Assembly (NCBI GenBank): GCA_029261165.1
Contig: JAJDBV010000028.1
Span: 1 to 64,000 of the forward strand
Origin: Nitrospirota bacterium
Lineage (GTDB): Bacteria; Nitrospirota; Nitrospiria; SBBL01; JAADHI01
Length of the DNA stretch: 64,000 nt
Direction of reading: 5' to 3'
The first letter of the stretch is position 1, and each line of letters starts with the position of its first letter. The notes below the pieces were generated by a model. The model worked only from the letters and a program-made list of their open reading frames with translations, did not search any database and was not told the DNA's origin. A program made the translations under genes and the position numbers. Of this stretch, positions 1 through 9,100 are shown piece by piece.

Positions 1-1
1 T

Positions 2-21
2 GGTGTGGGACGTCCCACACC
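2..21. promoter_or_regulatory. Perfect 20-bp palindrome, copy 1 of candidate parS/operator
   Basis: GGTGTGGGACGTCCCACACC is a perfect 20-bp dyad. Variants of the same core recur at 218-235 and 453-480, all upstream of parA. Short palindromes repeated upstream of a par operon are typical of ParB-binding centromere sites or partition-operon operators. It differs from the chromosomal parS consensus, so the assignment rests on position and repetition. Confidence 0.6.
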
Positions 22-217
22 TTACCTTTAAACATAGGTGCAAGGACCAAAATACGAATACAATCACTATCTGGGACACACGAGCTCATCCTGTCTTTTG
101 AATTTTAAATTTGAAGGGCTGGAAAATATGGATAAGTTCAGACATTACTGAATAGAAGAACCCGCCGCAGACGCATTTGGACTGTGATCGGTATGAGTTT
201 CATGGAATCCTCACAGA

Positions 218-235
218 GTGTCGGACGTCCCACAT
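218..235. promoter_or_regulatory. Degenerate copy 2 of the par palindrome
   Basis: GTGTCGGACGTCCCACAT keeps the GGACGTCC centre of copy 1 but has two mismatched arm pairs. Its centre lies 215 bp from copy 1 and 240 bp from copy 3. It is probably a weaker binding site of the same protein. Confidence 0.5.
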
Positions 236-452
236 CTGCAGGCTAGAAACACAGATACACAAAACCATTTAAAGACTCCGCCTAGAAAAGGCGAGAATGG
301 TGAATATCATGCCCCTTTGCTCCTCTCACAGACAACACCAACCAAAGGACATCAATTCAACATCCTACATCTTACGTGTAATTTTACAACTTGATTAATG
401 ACAAAACACAATATATAGTACCGATAATACTTTTAGCGCTACAAAGAATACC

Positions 453-480
453 ATAGAGTGTGGGATATCCCACACCCTAT
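453..480. promoter_or_regulatory. Extended par palindrome, copy 3, upstream of parA promoter
   Basis: The core GTGTGGGATATCCCACAC (458-475) is a perfect 18-bp dyad. Apart from one mismatched pair the symmetry extends over 453-480. It sits about 70 bp upstream of the candidate parA -35 box at 552. The binding protein could be ParB, or the ParA N-terminal helix-turn-helix acting as autorepressor. Confidence 0.6.
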
Positions 481-551
481 ATTTTAGGGTAAAAACCAAC
501 ATATTGAAAATCTACAGATAAATACCTACAATATCTACTTACACTATTTAC

Positions 552-580
552 TTGACATCTACTCTTTCCTTTGCTATGTA
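552..580 (+). promoter_or_regulatory. Candidate parAB promoter
   Basis: TTGACA at 552-557, a 17-bp spacer, then TATGTA at 575-580. The -35 is perfect and the -10 is weak. Transcription would start near 587, about 40 bp before the parA start codon. Confidence 0.45.
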
Positions 581-628
581 GGTAAACATTGTATCTATAG
601 ATGTTTTACATACACCTAGGATATCCTC

Positions 629-1657
629 TTGGAAAGTACTGAATACACACACAATTACACGATGAATCGGCAGGATTTTGCCAATATTCTCGGTGTCTCG
701 CAAAGTACAATAATTAAATGGGAGAAAGAGGGTCTCACCCCGGATAGAATCCCCTGGGGAAAAGCAACGCGTAGACGATACACTATAAACCATGTCCTTG
801 AAGCCCGTAACCGCTATAGACCCCTTCCAAAACTCCCCCCTCTCACACTTCTTTTCTGGCTATTAAAGGGTGGTGTCGGAAAAACAACAATTAGCTTTAA
901 CCTCGCCGGAGCGCTTTCGCGGATGGGCTACCGCGTCTTAGCAATCGATCTGGATGGCCAATCTCATCTCACCACCTGTTTTGGAATTCCCTATGCGGAC
1001 CAGGATAACCTAAACACACTCTATAATATTTTCTACGGTGAAGAAGAGGAGTCGGCAACCCTAAAAGACACAATCATCCAACTATCCCCGACCCTGGACC
1101 TTATCCCATCATCACTTGATACGGCGGCAGTGGATCTATTCCTGATCGGCGAAACTGATATAGAAAAAAGGCTCTACTACTTAAAAAGTTTAATCGACTC
1201 GATTAGCCACAACTACGATTTCATCATAATGGACGCACCACCCAATATTAATCTCCTCAACATTAACGCATTCCTGGCTTCTGACCAGATCATCGCCCCA
1301 ATGCTTACAGACTTCTTATCTCACCACTCTCTGTCCCTCTTGTACGACACAATCGAATCATTAAGCACCACGTTCAAAGATCAACCCGTTCGATTGCCCG
1401 AAATCAAACTTCTGGCAAATAACTTTGACATCCGGAATAACATCTGCCAGGAATCTCTCGGAAGACTCAAAACAGGGGCTCATGCATCACAACTATTAAA
1501 AACCGTGATCAGCCGAAGTACGGCACTGACGGAATCCGGAAAAAACATGACGCCTATCTTCAACTTTTCCCCACGCAGTAATGGCGCTAAAGATATCATG
1601 GCTCTTACCGCTGAAATCAGTGAAAACAGATTAGAGGGATCATCAAATGCCCAATGA
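629..1657 (+). CDS. parA: ParA-family partition ATPase with N-terminal MerR-like HTH
   Basis: Partition ATPase that would segregate the replicon with the ParB encoded next. Residues about 12-60 form a MerR/Xre-like helix-turn-helix, as in plasmid ParAs that repress their own operon. The deviant Walker A motif KGGVGKTT lies near residues 80-87, and the FIIMDAPP strand carries the Walker B region. The start is taken as TTG at 629 because AGGA (618-621) sits seven bases upstream; the in-frame ATG at 662 has no ribosome-binding site. It overlaps parB by 11 bp, which suggests translational coupling. The 342-aa length fits type Ia plasmid ParAs. Autorepression through the upstream palindromes is inferred. 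Confidence 0.9.
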   Translation: MESTEYTHNYTMNRQDFANILGVSQSTIIKWEKEGLTPDRIPWGKATRRRYTINHVLEARNRYRPLPKLPPLTLLFWLLKGGVGKTTISFNLAGALSRMGYRVLAIDLDGQSHLTTCFGIPYADQDNLNTLYNIFYGEEEESATLKDTIIQLSPTLDLIPSSLDTAAVDLFLIGETDIEKRLYYLKSLIDSISHNYDFIIMDAPPNINLLNINAFLASDQIIAPMLTDFLSHHSLSLLYDTIESLSTTFKDQPVRLPEIKLLANNFDIRNNICQESLGRLKTGAHASQLLKTVISRSTALTESGKNMTPIFNFSPRSNGAKDIMALTAEISENRLEGSSNAQ

Positions 1658-2609
1658 CAAAGAAAACCCCACTAATTCTAAATCTACAAAACCCGTTCCG
1701 ACCAAGAAAGCAATCGGAGCAGGCTGGGACGCGCTTGATAAAAAACACACCGCGCCAAGGCCGTGGAATATTGGACTGAGAGGCAGCCTTGGACGGGAAG
1801 ATAAAAAGGAATCACAATCCTCCTATCAACTTATCCCATTAAGTAAGATCCATACCGACCCTCATCAGCCCCGCCGGGTCTTCAACCAAGTCACGATATC
1901 CTCACTCGCCCAATCGATATCCGACCCTGACGTCGGACTAATTGAACCGATTGTCGTTCGCCCAATTTCTCCGCCAGGCCATTATCAATTGATTGCAGGA
2001 GAACGTCGATTCAGGGCATGCCAATCTCTAAAACATGAAACTATAAAATCAGTCATCCTCGATGTGACAGACATTCAAGCCTACAAGATTTCGATTATCG
2101 AAAACCTCAATCGAGAAAATCTAAACCCTATTGAAAAAGCCGTCGCATTTAAGGAACTCCTCAACAAAAACATTTTCAAGAACCAAACAGAGATGGCGAC
2201 TGAACTTTGTGTCACCCGAACATCTCTTGTTAAGTCACTTCGTTTATTAGAACGTCTCAGCGCGGAGGCAATTGGAACTTACTTCACTCATGCTGATTAC
2301 ATCACGGAGGGACACCTCCATGCGGTAATGCGGGCACCCCATACCGACCAAAAGGCCATCATCAAAAAGGTAAAAGCAGAAAACTGGTCTGTTCAACAAT
2401 TGAGAGACTACGTCACATCAACCTACTTTTCCACCACCCGATCCAATACCGTCGGGATCAAGGAAAAACGGCATAATTGGTTCGACCTTGAGATCCACGT
2501 CAGGCCTAAAATCACAAAATCGGAAATTCAAGAGCTTTTAAAAACACTGAAAGGGACAATTGATAAGCTGAAAAAACTTGAAAAAGAGAAAGAAGAACAA
2601 TCGTCTTAA
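1647..2609 (+). CDS. parB: ParB/Spo0J-family partition protein
   Basis: Centromere-binding partner of ParA. The N-terminus has the ParA-contacting pattern KKAIGAGWDAL. The ParB nuclease-like/CTPase domain follows (PLSKIHTDPHQPRR, then the C-motif GERRFRAC near residue 118), then NLNRENLNPIEKA and a helix-turn-helix at about 165-195. A charged Lys/Glu-rich tail ends the protein. In known ParBs the GERRFR box binds CTP and lets the protein spread from parS. Its start codon lies inside the end of parA. The likely targets are the three palindromes upstream of parA. Confidence 0.9.
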   Translation: MPNDKENPTNSKSTKPVPTKKAIGAGWDALDKKHTAPRPWNIGLRGSLGREDKKESQSSYQLIPLSKIHTDPHQPRRVFNQVTISSLAQSISDPDVGLIEPIVVRPISPPGHYQLIAGERRFRACQSLKHETIKSVILDVTDIQAYKISIIENLNRENLNPIEKAVAFKELLNKNIFKNQTEMATELCVTRTSLVKSLRLLERLSAEAIGTYFTHADYITEGHLHAVMRAPHTDQKAIIKKVKAENWSVQQLRDYVTSTYFSTTRSNTVGIKEKRHNWFDLEIHVRPKITKSEIQELLKTLKGTIDKLKKLEKEKEEQSS

Positions 2610-2620
2610 CAGGGTAATTT

Positions 2621-2669
2621 AGGGTAGTTGAGAGGAAGACCAAAACACGAACAGGGGAGTTCAAAGGAA
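2621..2669 (+). repeat. Two outlying iterons
   Basis: Copies at 2621-2637 (AGGGTAGTTGAGAGGAA) and 2653-2669 (AGGGGAGTTCAAAGGAA), 32 bp apart. They match the main array at 2834-2958 but stand off from it by about 165 bp. Outlying iterons often serve copy-number control or handcuffing, which is an inference here. Confidence 0.6.
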
Positions 2670-2833
2670 GGATTTTGTGGCTTTGGATGAGTATCGACCA
2701 ATAAGCCCCTAAATTTCATCGCCCAAACCCTAGGCACCTTTTTGCTTTTGTTTGCTCACAGTCACCACCTTGGAACGCAGAGAAGTCTTCTGGCTATACG
2801 TTCCAAAAGGATTGAATTCAAATAAACGCGGGT

Positions 2834-2958
2834 AGGGGAGTTCAAAGGAACAACAGGGTAGTTCGAAGGAATTAATAGGGGAGTTGAAAGGAAGGGAAGG
2901 GTAGTTCAAAGGAAGCAATCAAGTAGTTGAAAGGCAGGCACAAGGTAGTTGGAAGGAA
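2834..2958 (+). repeat. Six-copy iteron array, 21-22 bp period
   Basis: Copies start at 2834, 2855, 2877, 2898, 2920 and 2942, so the spacing is 21-22 bp, two helical turns. This puts all sites on one face of the DNA. The consensus is close to AGGGTAGTTCAAAGGAA; the fifth copy (2920-2936) is the most degenerate. All point the same way, towards rep. This is the expected binding array for the initiator encoded immediately downstream. Confidence 0.85.
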
Positions 2959-3070
2959 GAAGAATCTTGTAAGATTTTGTTTTTGCTGAGCTTTTCGTGT
3001 CCTATAACTATAATAATAAAATAAGTTTTTAAATAGCTTGAATATTAAAACAAAAACCAAGGATGCTATT

Positions 3071-4168
3071 GTGAACAAGTCCTTAAAAACAGTAGATCAA
3101 AATCCAAAAAAAGGGAAAGTTGAATGTAACTTCGAAGAATTTCCTTATTTCATTCCTTCCACTAAAAACCTAAAAGAACAGAAAGAAATTATTTTCTCCA
3201 GAACGGTAACAAACTCTAAAGGTCATACGCTCAGCCAGGAATGGATTGTGCGTGCAGAACACGGGAACCACCTACCAGGAAGTTTTGAAGCAGATGTAAA
3301 ACGTGCATTAGACCAACTCGTCTTCGATATTGGGTTTGAAACTGTTTTACAAACCGGGTCAATAAAGTTTTCCCTCTATCAGATCGCAGATATCCTTGGA
3401 CTTGATCATGGCGGCTGGACCTGGAAAAGGATTCGGGAAGCCCTCGAAAGATTGAAAACGACAAATATCCACTCCAAGCATTCTTTTTATATTAAAGGCC
3501 GAGATACTTACATAGACGACATCTTTACCTTCCTGGAGCAAGTCCGGTTTTTAAAAGTTGTAGAGGGAAAGAGGACAAGGCATGCGACTTGTGAAGTCCG
3601 GTTTTCCAAGTACATTCTCGAAAGTTTAAAAAACCATTACATTAAACCCTTCGACTTCGGGTTTTATTGGTCTCTAAAAGATCCCATCCCAAAAAGACTG
3701 TATTCCCTTTTTGATAAAAGAGGCTACAGATCATCGAAACTCACCTTTGATCTCATCGAACTCGGGCGAACCATCCCACTGACACCACGACCACCTTCAA
3801 AAATTAAACAGGGGATTCTGCCCGGTCTTACCGTTTTAAAGAATCGGGGATATATTAAGGATTTTGCCTTCTTAAAATCGAAACCAATGAAAGATGTCTT
3901 GATGGTTTATTTGAAAAAGAAAGGCGAGGTCGATCCGGAAGTTAAAGAAATTGCGGATTCACTGTACGACGCCATGGTGAGACATCTGGGTGCGTCGGAA
4001 AGCTCTGAAAAACGTTTCCGGAAAATATCGGAAACGATCCCGCCTAATTTGGTTTATCGGGCTATCTCTGAAATTAAGGAAGAAGAAAGAGACGGGGAGG
4101 TTCGATCACCGAGGGGTTTGTTTTTTACGAAGATTGGGAGGTATTTGAAAGAAGCCTCCACCACTTAA
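3071..4168 (+). CDS. Plasmid replication initiator (RPA/RepA-like)
   Basis: Initiator that would bind the iterons just upstream. The sequence is a double winged-helix arrangement: SLYQIADILGL and KRIREALERL suggest a first DNA-reading domain near residues 100-140, and FYWSLKDPIPKRLYSLFDKR a second. The pattern resembles the replication initiator A (RPA) family. GTG at 3071 is chosen because AAGGA (3059-3063) lies seven bases upstream; a TTG at 3038 in the same frame has no good ribosome-binding site and would add 11 residues. Position beside iterons and parAB strongly supports the role, though exact family membership is less certain. Confidence 0.8.
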   Translation: MNKSLKTVDQNPKKGKVECNFEEFPYFIPSTKNLKEQKEIIFSRTVTNSKGHTLSQEWIVRAEHGNHLPGSFEADVKRALDQLVFDIGFETVLQTGSIKFSLYQIADILGLDHGGWTWKRIREALERLKTTNIHSKHSFYIKGRDTYIDDIFTFLEQVRFLKVVEGKRTRHATCEVRFSKYILESLKNHYIKPFDFGFYWSLKDPIPKRLYSLFDKRGYRSSKLTFDLIELGRTIPLTPRPPSKIKQGILPGLTVLKNRGYIKDFAFLKSKPMKDVLMVYLKKKGEVDPEVKEIADSLYDAMVRHLGASESSEKRFRKISETIPPNLVYRAISEIKEEERDGEVRSPRGLFFTKIGRYLKEASTT

Positions 4169-4170
4169 AA

Positions 4171-4392
4171 TCTACTGCGAGCGACTAATGCACTCAATGG
4201 ACACGATTTTCCAGAACGTTTCTCTCTCACCGTATGGGCACTCTTTTTATGTAACGGCTCAGCTCGGCCCTCTTTTCCTCCATGCCATCGTTCCTTCGGT
4301 GCTCGTAATCCTCACGTAGGAGAGCTACGCTCCGGTTCCTGTGCGCCTTGTGCCTTGGCCTGAAGGAAAACCCCACCCATCTGAACCGTTAC
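4171..4392. repeat. Dispersed repeat family A, copy 1
   Basis: Begins with TCTACTGCGAGC right after the rep stop codon. It is about 85-90% identical by eye to 40857-41080, with partial relatives at 10855, 59758 and 63166. Conserved blocks include TCTCTCTCACCGTAT, TTTCCTCCATGCCATCGTT and a small hairpin around CGTAG/CTACG (about 4318-4332). No intact reading frame is conserved. It may be a non-coding mobile or structured element. The remainder of the gap to 4562 holds repeat R57 copy 1 and nothing else I can identify. Confidence 0.65.
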
Positions 4393-4471
4393 TTGGTTTT
4401 ACTCTCTAACACCGCCTAGAAAGATGGGGGTTGCGCTTGCTATACGTATTCTATATTTTGGAGAAAAATCC

Positions 4472-4530
4472 AGTCGGGTAAGGGAGGCGCAAAAAAAGCT
4501 GCCTTATAGGACGGGGATGATAATGTTAGC
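4472..4530. repeat. R57 boundary repeat, copy 1
   Basis: AGTCGGGTAAGGGAGGCGC, then an A-run and GATAATGTTAGC at the end. Closely similar 56-59 bp copies occur at 9664-9720 and 10735-10790. Together they bracket the accessory genes between rep and the Rhs gene. A related shorter match (GGACGGGTAGGGGAGC) is at about 24067. Function is unknown; a recombination boundary is one possibility. Confidence 0.65.
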
Positions 4531-4562
4531 TTGCTAAAAAACAAAGAGAATAAGGAGAAAAT

Positions 4563-5333
4563 GTGAGTAACAATAATGCAACACGAAGGAAATATAAAAA
4601 GGATTTTCTAAAAGAAGTGATTGTTAGAATAGATTTTGATACTCCATTGCCTATAGCTATAAAGGGACCTGCGAAAAATATATACGATACAGTGAAAGAA
4701 CGATTTCCTATAACTGAAGAAAAAAAAGTTATGGGAAAAGAGCTTTTGATAGGGCCAGATGTGACAAAAGAACGTTCAATTGAATCGAAGGAATGGCACT
4801 ATTACGGGATAAATAGGGAGAAACACTTAACAATAACGCCTAATATGATGGTTATTGAATACAATAAATACAAATATTACGAAATGCTGCGGGAAGATTT
4901 CTTATCCGTTTCAGACGCTCTATTCAATGCTTACCCCAGATTACAGGTCAAGAGATTAGGGTTACGGTATATTGACAATATTGATATCCCCGGGGGAAAC
5001 CCTACGGAGTGGGATAAATATCTTAAGCCTGAATTAAACACTATATTTACTATCGCCGAAAACAAAGAAACAATATCAAGAGCTTTTCATGTTTTGGAGT
5101 TTAATTATGGAGAGGATTTTCTTAGGTTTCAATTTGGGATGTTTAACCCTGATTATCCGGCTCCAATAAAGAAAAAAATATACACGCTGGATTATGATAT
5201 GTATGTAACAAAATTATTGGACAAAACAGATATAGGGGAAACCCTAGATCATTTTCATGAAAAAGTTAATCGTTTTTTCGAGGAAATAATTACGGGTAAT
5301 TTACGAAAAATCATGGAGCCTTTAGATGGATAA
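4563..5333 (+). CDS. TIGR04255-family protein
   Basis: A 256-aa cytosolic protein with no membrane segment. The pattern RLGLRYIDNIDIPG near residues 136-150 and a C-terminal helix FHEKVNRFFEEII match the sporadically distributed TIGR04255 family, whose biochemical role is unknown. GTG at 4563 is supported by GGAG at 4554-4557. It starts a three-gene unit with overlapping downstream genes (8 bp, then 4 bp), so the products probably act together. The unit is AT-rich compared with the neighbouring restriction-modification gene, which points to separate acquisition. A mobile-defence or toxin-antitoxin role would be a guess from context. Confidence 0.7.
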   Translation: MSNNNATRRKYKKDFLKEVIVRIDFDTPLPIAIKGPAKNIYDTVKERFPITEEKKVMGKELLIGPDVTKERSIESKEWHYYGINREKHLTITPNMMVIEYNKYKYYEMLREDFLSVSDALFNAYPRLQVKRLGLRYIDNIDIPGGNPTEWDKYLKPELNTIFTIAENKETISRAFHVLEFNYGEDFLRFQFGMFNPDYPAPIKKKIYTLDYDMYVTKLLDKTDIGETLDHFHEKVNRFFEEIITGNLRKIMEPLDG

Positions 5334-5517
5334 AGAATCAGTATTTTCAGCTGAGTATGACATTAACAATACTACCGACTCCCAATCATCTATACAGGAG
5401 AAGAGTCCTGTGTCGAAAGATAAAGAAAAGAATGAAGTTTTAAATAAAATTGAATCGGATTATGACCTCTCCAAACCCAGACGTAAATTAATTCGTGCCA
5501 GGATTATCCGGAGATGA
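5326..5517 (+). CDS. Small hydrophilic protein of the TIGR04255 unit
   Basis: 63 aa, overlapping the gene before by 8 bp and the gene after by 4 bp. The N-terminal half is acidic and Ser/Asn-rich, probably disordered. The C-terminus is strongly basic (KPRRKLIRARIIRR). I do not recognise a family. Tight overlap on both sides supports a real, translationally coupled gene; it could be an adaptor or antitoxin-like partner, but nothing in the sequence proves that. Confidence 0.55.
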   Translation: MDKESVFSAEYDINNTTDSQSSIQEKSPVSKDKEKNEVLNKIESDYDLSKPRRKLIRARIIRR

Positions 5518-6074
5518 AAAATGTAAGAATTCGGAAAAGAGCGCGAATATCCCAAGGAGATATTTATAAGGATGTTGAATTTATAGAGTATGCAATTGAA
5601 AAAGCGGGCGTGATTGAAATTTCAAAAATTATTTTCCCCTTTGTAGTTGTACTCACGCAAGATTGCGACCTAAATCAAGATTATACAGTTCGTTGGGCAA
5701 AGAACGGGGCTTCTAATCATGATAAAAAAATAATTTCAGTCATTGTTGCTCCTTTATACAATGTAGAATATGTTTATAGTGGCGAGCATCTATCTGAGTT
5801 AAATATGACTATGGCAGAAATTAAGAAAGAAAAAACACCAGGAAATACCCTAAGACAAAATAAAACCCCTCGGTATCATTATCTAGAATTTCCTCCTAGT
5901 GTGCCTATTGTTTCATCTGTATTAGATTTTAAACATTACTTTACAGTAAATGTGGAGTACTTAAAAAAACATAAAAAGGCAAATTTTATTTGTCAGATAG
6001 GGCCACTTTATAGGGAAGATGTGTCACAAAGATTTTCTAGTTATTTATCACGGATAGGTCTTCCAGAAAAATGA
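5514..6074 (+). CDS. Unknown protein with TQDCDL motif
   Basis: 186 aa, starting in an ATGA overlap with the small gene before it. The N-terminus is basic (MKNVRIRKRARISQGD). A buried strand PFVVVLTQDCDLNQDY near residues 43-58 has the look of an active-site loop with Cys and two Asp residues. The later half contains a His- and Tyr-rich segment (RYHYLEFPP). No membrane segments. I recognise the QGDIY...TQDCDL layout as recurring in uncharacterised proteins but know no function. The AT content matches the two upstream genes. Confidence 0.6.
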   Translation: MKNVRIRKRARISQGDIYKDVEFIEYAIEKAGVIEISKIIFPFVVVLTQDCDLNQDYTVRWAKNGASNHDKKIISVIVAPLYNVEYVYSGEHLSELNMTMAEIKKEKTPGNTLRQNKTPRYHYLEFPPSVPIVSSVLDFKHYFTVNVEYLKKHKKANFICQIGPLYREDVSQRFSSYLSRIGLPEK

Positions 6075-6078
6075 AACA

Positions 6079-6138
6079 AGCTAACAATATGCTGCACACG
6101 GACTCGCTAACTGCTCGTCAGTGAGCGCACCGTTAGTG
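6079..6138 (+). repeat. attC-like site after the TIGR04255 unit
   Basis: Starts with AGCTAACAA five bases after a stop codon and ends with CGTTAGTG, 60 bp in all. The outer ends are complementary (CTAAC/GTTAG). The centre folds as CGCTAACTG-CTCGT-CAGTGAGCG with one mismatch. Size, position behind a coding unit, and the TAAC...GTTA ends resemble integron attC sites. No integron integrase gene is seen in the window, so this remains a candidate. Confidence 0.4.
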
Positions 6139-6185
6139 TCATATACGAGATTCGTAATACAGGATCGATAGAAGGCACTTATGTC

Positions 6186-9100
6186 ATGAATAGGAGCACC
6201 TTGATCCACAGCGCCCTTCAAGACTTTGCCGCTGCGGTAACGTCCAAGATGACGCAATTGACCGCCGGTGAGCCGGAAGACCAGGTGCGTGGGCCTTTCG
6301 AAAACTTCATTGGGGGCGTGGCTACCGCCTTAGGCTGGAACGTCGTCTGTACCGGCGAAACGCCCTTGCCCGGACGCCTCGGCCGTCCCGATTATGCCAT
6401 CCATCTCAACCAACTGCTCGCCGGATACGTCGAACTCAAGGCCCCCGGCGTGGGCGCGACCGCAAGCCGCTTCAAGGGCCACAATCGCGACCAGTTCAAA
6501 CGATTCTCGGCCATTCCTAATATCCTCTATACCGACGGAAACGAATGGGCGCTCTACCGCGGCGGTGAACTGGTGGACAAAGTCGTTCGTCTTTCGGGCG
6601 ACGTTGCCGCCGACGGCAAGAAGGTCGCCACACCCCAGAACGCCCACGCCGTCGAACGCCTCTTGCGCGTTTTCCTCTCATGGCAGCCCTTCATCCCAAC
6701 CGACCGCAAGGGCAAGATTGACCTCAAGGGCTTCGCCGACCTCATCGCCCCGCTTTGCCGGATGCTGCGCGAAGACGTAACCGACGCGCTCAAAGACCCG
6801 GCATCACCACTCGTCCAGCTCGCAAAAGACTGGCGGCAATTGCTCTTTCCCGACGCGCCGGACCAGCAATTCGCCGACGCCTACGCCCAAACCGTTGCCT
6901 TCGCCCTTCTTCTTGGGCGCAGCGAAGGGGCCGATCCGCTCACGCTTGACAGTGCCGAAGCCGCCCTCGCCGCCCAGCACAATCTTCTTTCCCGCGCCCT
7001 GCAAGTCCTAACCGACCCTAGCGCACGCGCTGAAATCGCCGCCTCGCTCGATCTGCTCCTGCGCGTCATTGCCGTGGTGCCCCCCGCCACGCTCACTGGC
7101 CCTGAAGACCCCTGGCTTTACTTTTACGAGGACTTCCTCGCCGCCTACGATCCAAAATTGCGCAAGGACGCCGGGGCCTACTATACTCCAGTCGAGGTCG
7201 TCCGCGCCCAGGTCCGCTTGATCGATGACCTGCTCGTTAACCGCCTGAACAAGCCGCTGGGGTTCGCCGACCCCGGCGTCGTCACGCTCGACCCCGCAGC
7301 CGGTACGGGCACCTATCTGCTCGGCGTCATCGAACACGCCCTAGGCCGTATCGAAGCCGAACAGGGGGCGGGCGCCGTCGCAGGGCAGGCCACCGCCTTG
7401 GCCAACAACCTCTACGGCTTCGAACTCATGGTCGGCCCCTATGCCGTGAGTGAACTCCGCGTCAGTCGCGCCCTGCTCGACCGTGGCGCGGCGCTGCCTA
7501 AAGACGGAACGCACGTTTATCTGACTGACACACTCGAAAGCCCCCACGCCAAACCACCTCAATTGCCACTGTTTCTCAAACCCATCGCCGAGCAGCACAC
7601 CAAGGCACTCAAGGTCAAAAGCAACGTCCCCGTCATCGTCTGCCTCGGTAATCCGCCCTACGACAGGCACGGTGCGGTGGATAGCGAAAACGAGCACAAC
7701 CTGTCTCGATATGGTGGATGGGTTCGTTTTGACGACCCTTTAGCAGATGATACGAAAAAAGACAAGAGAGGAAAGCAGAGGAAACTCAAAACGGCCCAAG
7801 CCAGGTTGGCGGAAAGACAGCGCCGCTCGATTCTCCGAAGTTTCATTGATCCCGCCACCGCCGCTGGGCACGGCGTCCACGTCAAGAACCTCTACAACCT
7901 CTACGTCTATTTCTGGCGCTGGTCGCTCTGGAAGGTCTTCGAGCATAAGACGGCCCACGGCCCGGGCGTCGTCAGTTTCATAAGCGCCTCAAGTTATCTC
8001 GACGGCGACGCCTTCTGCGGGATGCGCGAGCATATGCGCCGACAGTGTGATGAGGTCTGGATTCTCGACCTCGGAGGAGAGGGGCGTGGCACGCGCCAGA
8101 CCGACAACGTCTTCGCCATCCAGACACCCGTTGCCATCGCCGTGGCGGTCCGCACGAAGAAGGCGAAGAAGGACAAGCCCGCCGAGGTCCATTACGCACG
8201 GATCGAAGGATCGCGCAACGCCAAACTCGCCAAACTCGACGCCATCGCCGATCTCTCGAAAGTGAATTGGAGGATCTGCCACGGCGACTGGCAGGCTCCG
8301 TTCCGCCCGGAGGGCAAGGGCGGTTATTTCGGCTGGCCGCTCCTGACGGACCTAATGCCTTGGCAGCCAACAGGTGTAATGGCTGGAAGAACATGGGTGA
8401 TTGCGCCAACTCATGAGTACCTTCAAGAACGTTGGCGTCGCCTTATAAGTGTGTCGGCCAACGAGAGAGCCACGTTGTTCATCGAAAATGCGACTGGGAG
8501 AAAGATCACAGATAAGGCTCTTGCCTTACGCCCACCTCGTAACAGGCTGCCGGATATCCGATCTCTTCCCAAGAATGCACCCTCTCCAAGCATTGAACCT
8601 TTCGGATTCAGGTTTCTGGATAGGCAATTGATCGTGTCCGATGGGCGATTGATAGACCGCCCATGTCCTGACCTATGGGCCTGTATTTCAGCCAGCCAGA
8701 TATTCCTATCATCGCTTCTAAATCATCCTCTTGGTTCAGGACCGGCTCTGACTGCATTTGCAGATATTCCTGATAAGCACGCCTTTCGTGGTTCATACGG
8801 AGGGAAAAACGTCTTTCCTCTTTACCGCAATGCTGGCGCTTCGGAGGCCAACATCCTGCCCGGCCTGCTCGAATTTCTGTCCGTGACCTACTACAAGCGC
8901 AAGAAGGTGACGCAGGATGATTTTGTGGCCTACGTGTACGGCGTGCTGGCGCAGCCGGACTTTACGGCGCGTTTTCTCAAGGAACTAGAGACGCGCGAGC
9001 TTCGCGTGCCCATCACCAAGGATGCCGCACTGTTCGAGCAGGTCCGCGACGCAGGTGCGCGGCTGCTCTGGTTGCACACCTACGGCGAGCGCTTCGTTCC

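Larger units (their letters stand above)
2610..3070 (+). other. Iteron-type replication origin region
   Basis: Gene-free stretch between parB and rep. It holds eight copies of a ~17-bp repeat related to AGGGTAGTTCAAAGGAA, followed by a very AT-rich stretch (about 2965-3060, with runs such as TATAATAATAAAATAAG) just before the initiator. Iterons plus an adjacent AT-rich segment are the hallmarks of theta origins, where Rep binds the iterons and melts the AT-rich DNA. I found no convincing DnaA box. Confidence 0.75.

Noticed and set aside
2621-2958. CRISPR-like array
   Set aside because: The repeats are only 17 bp with 4-5 bp between them, lie next to a rep gene, and there are no cas genes. 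They are iterons.
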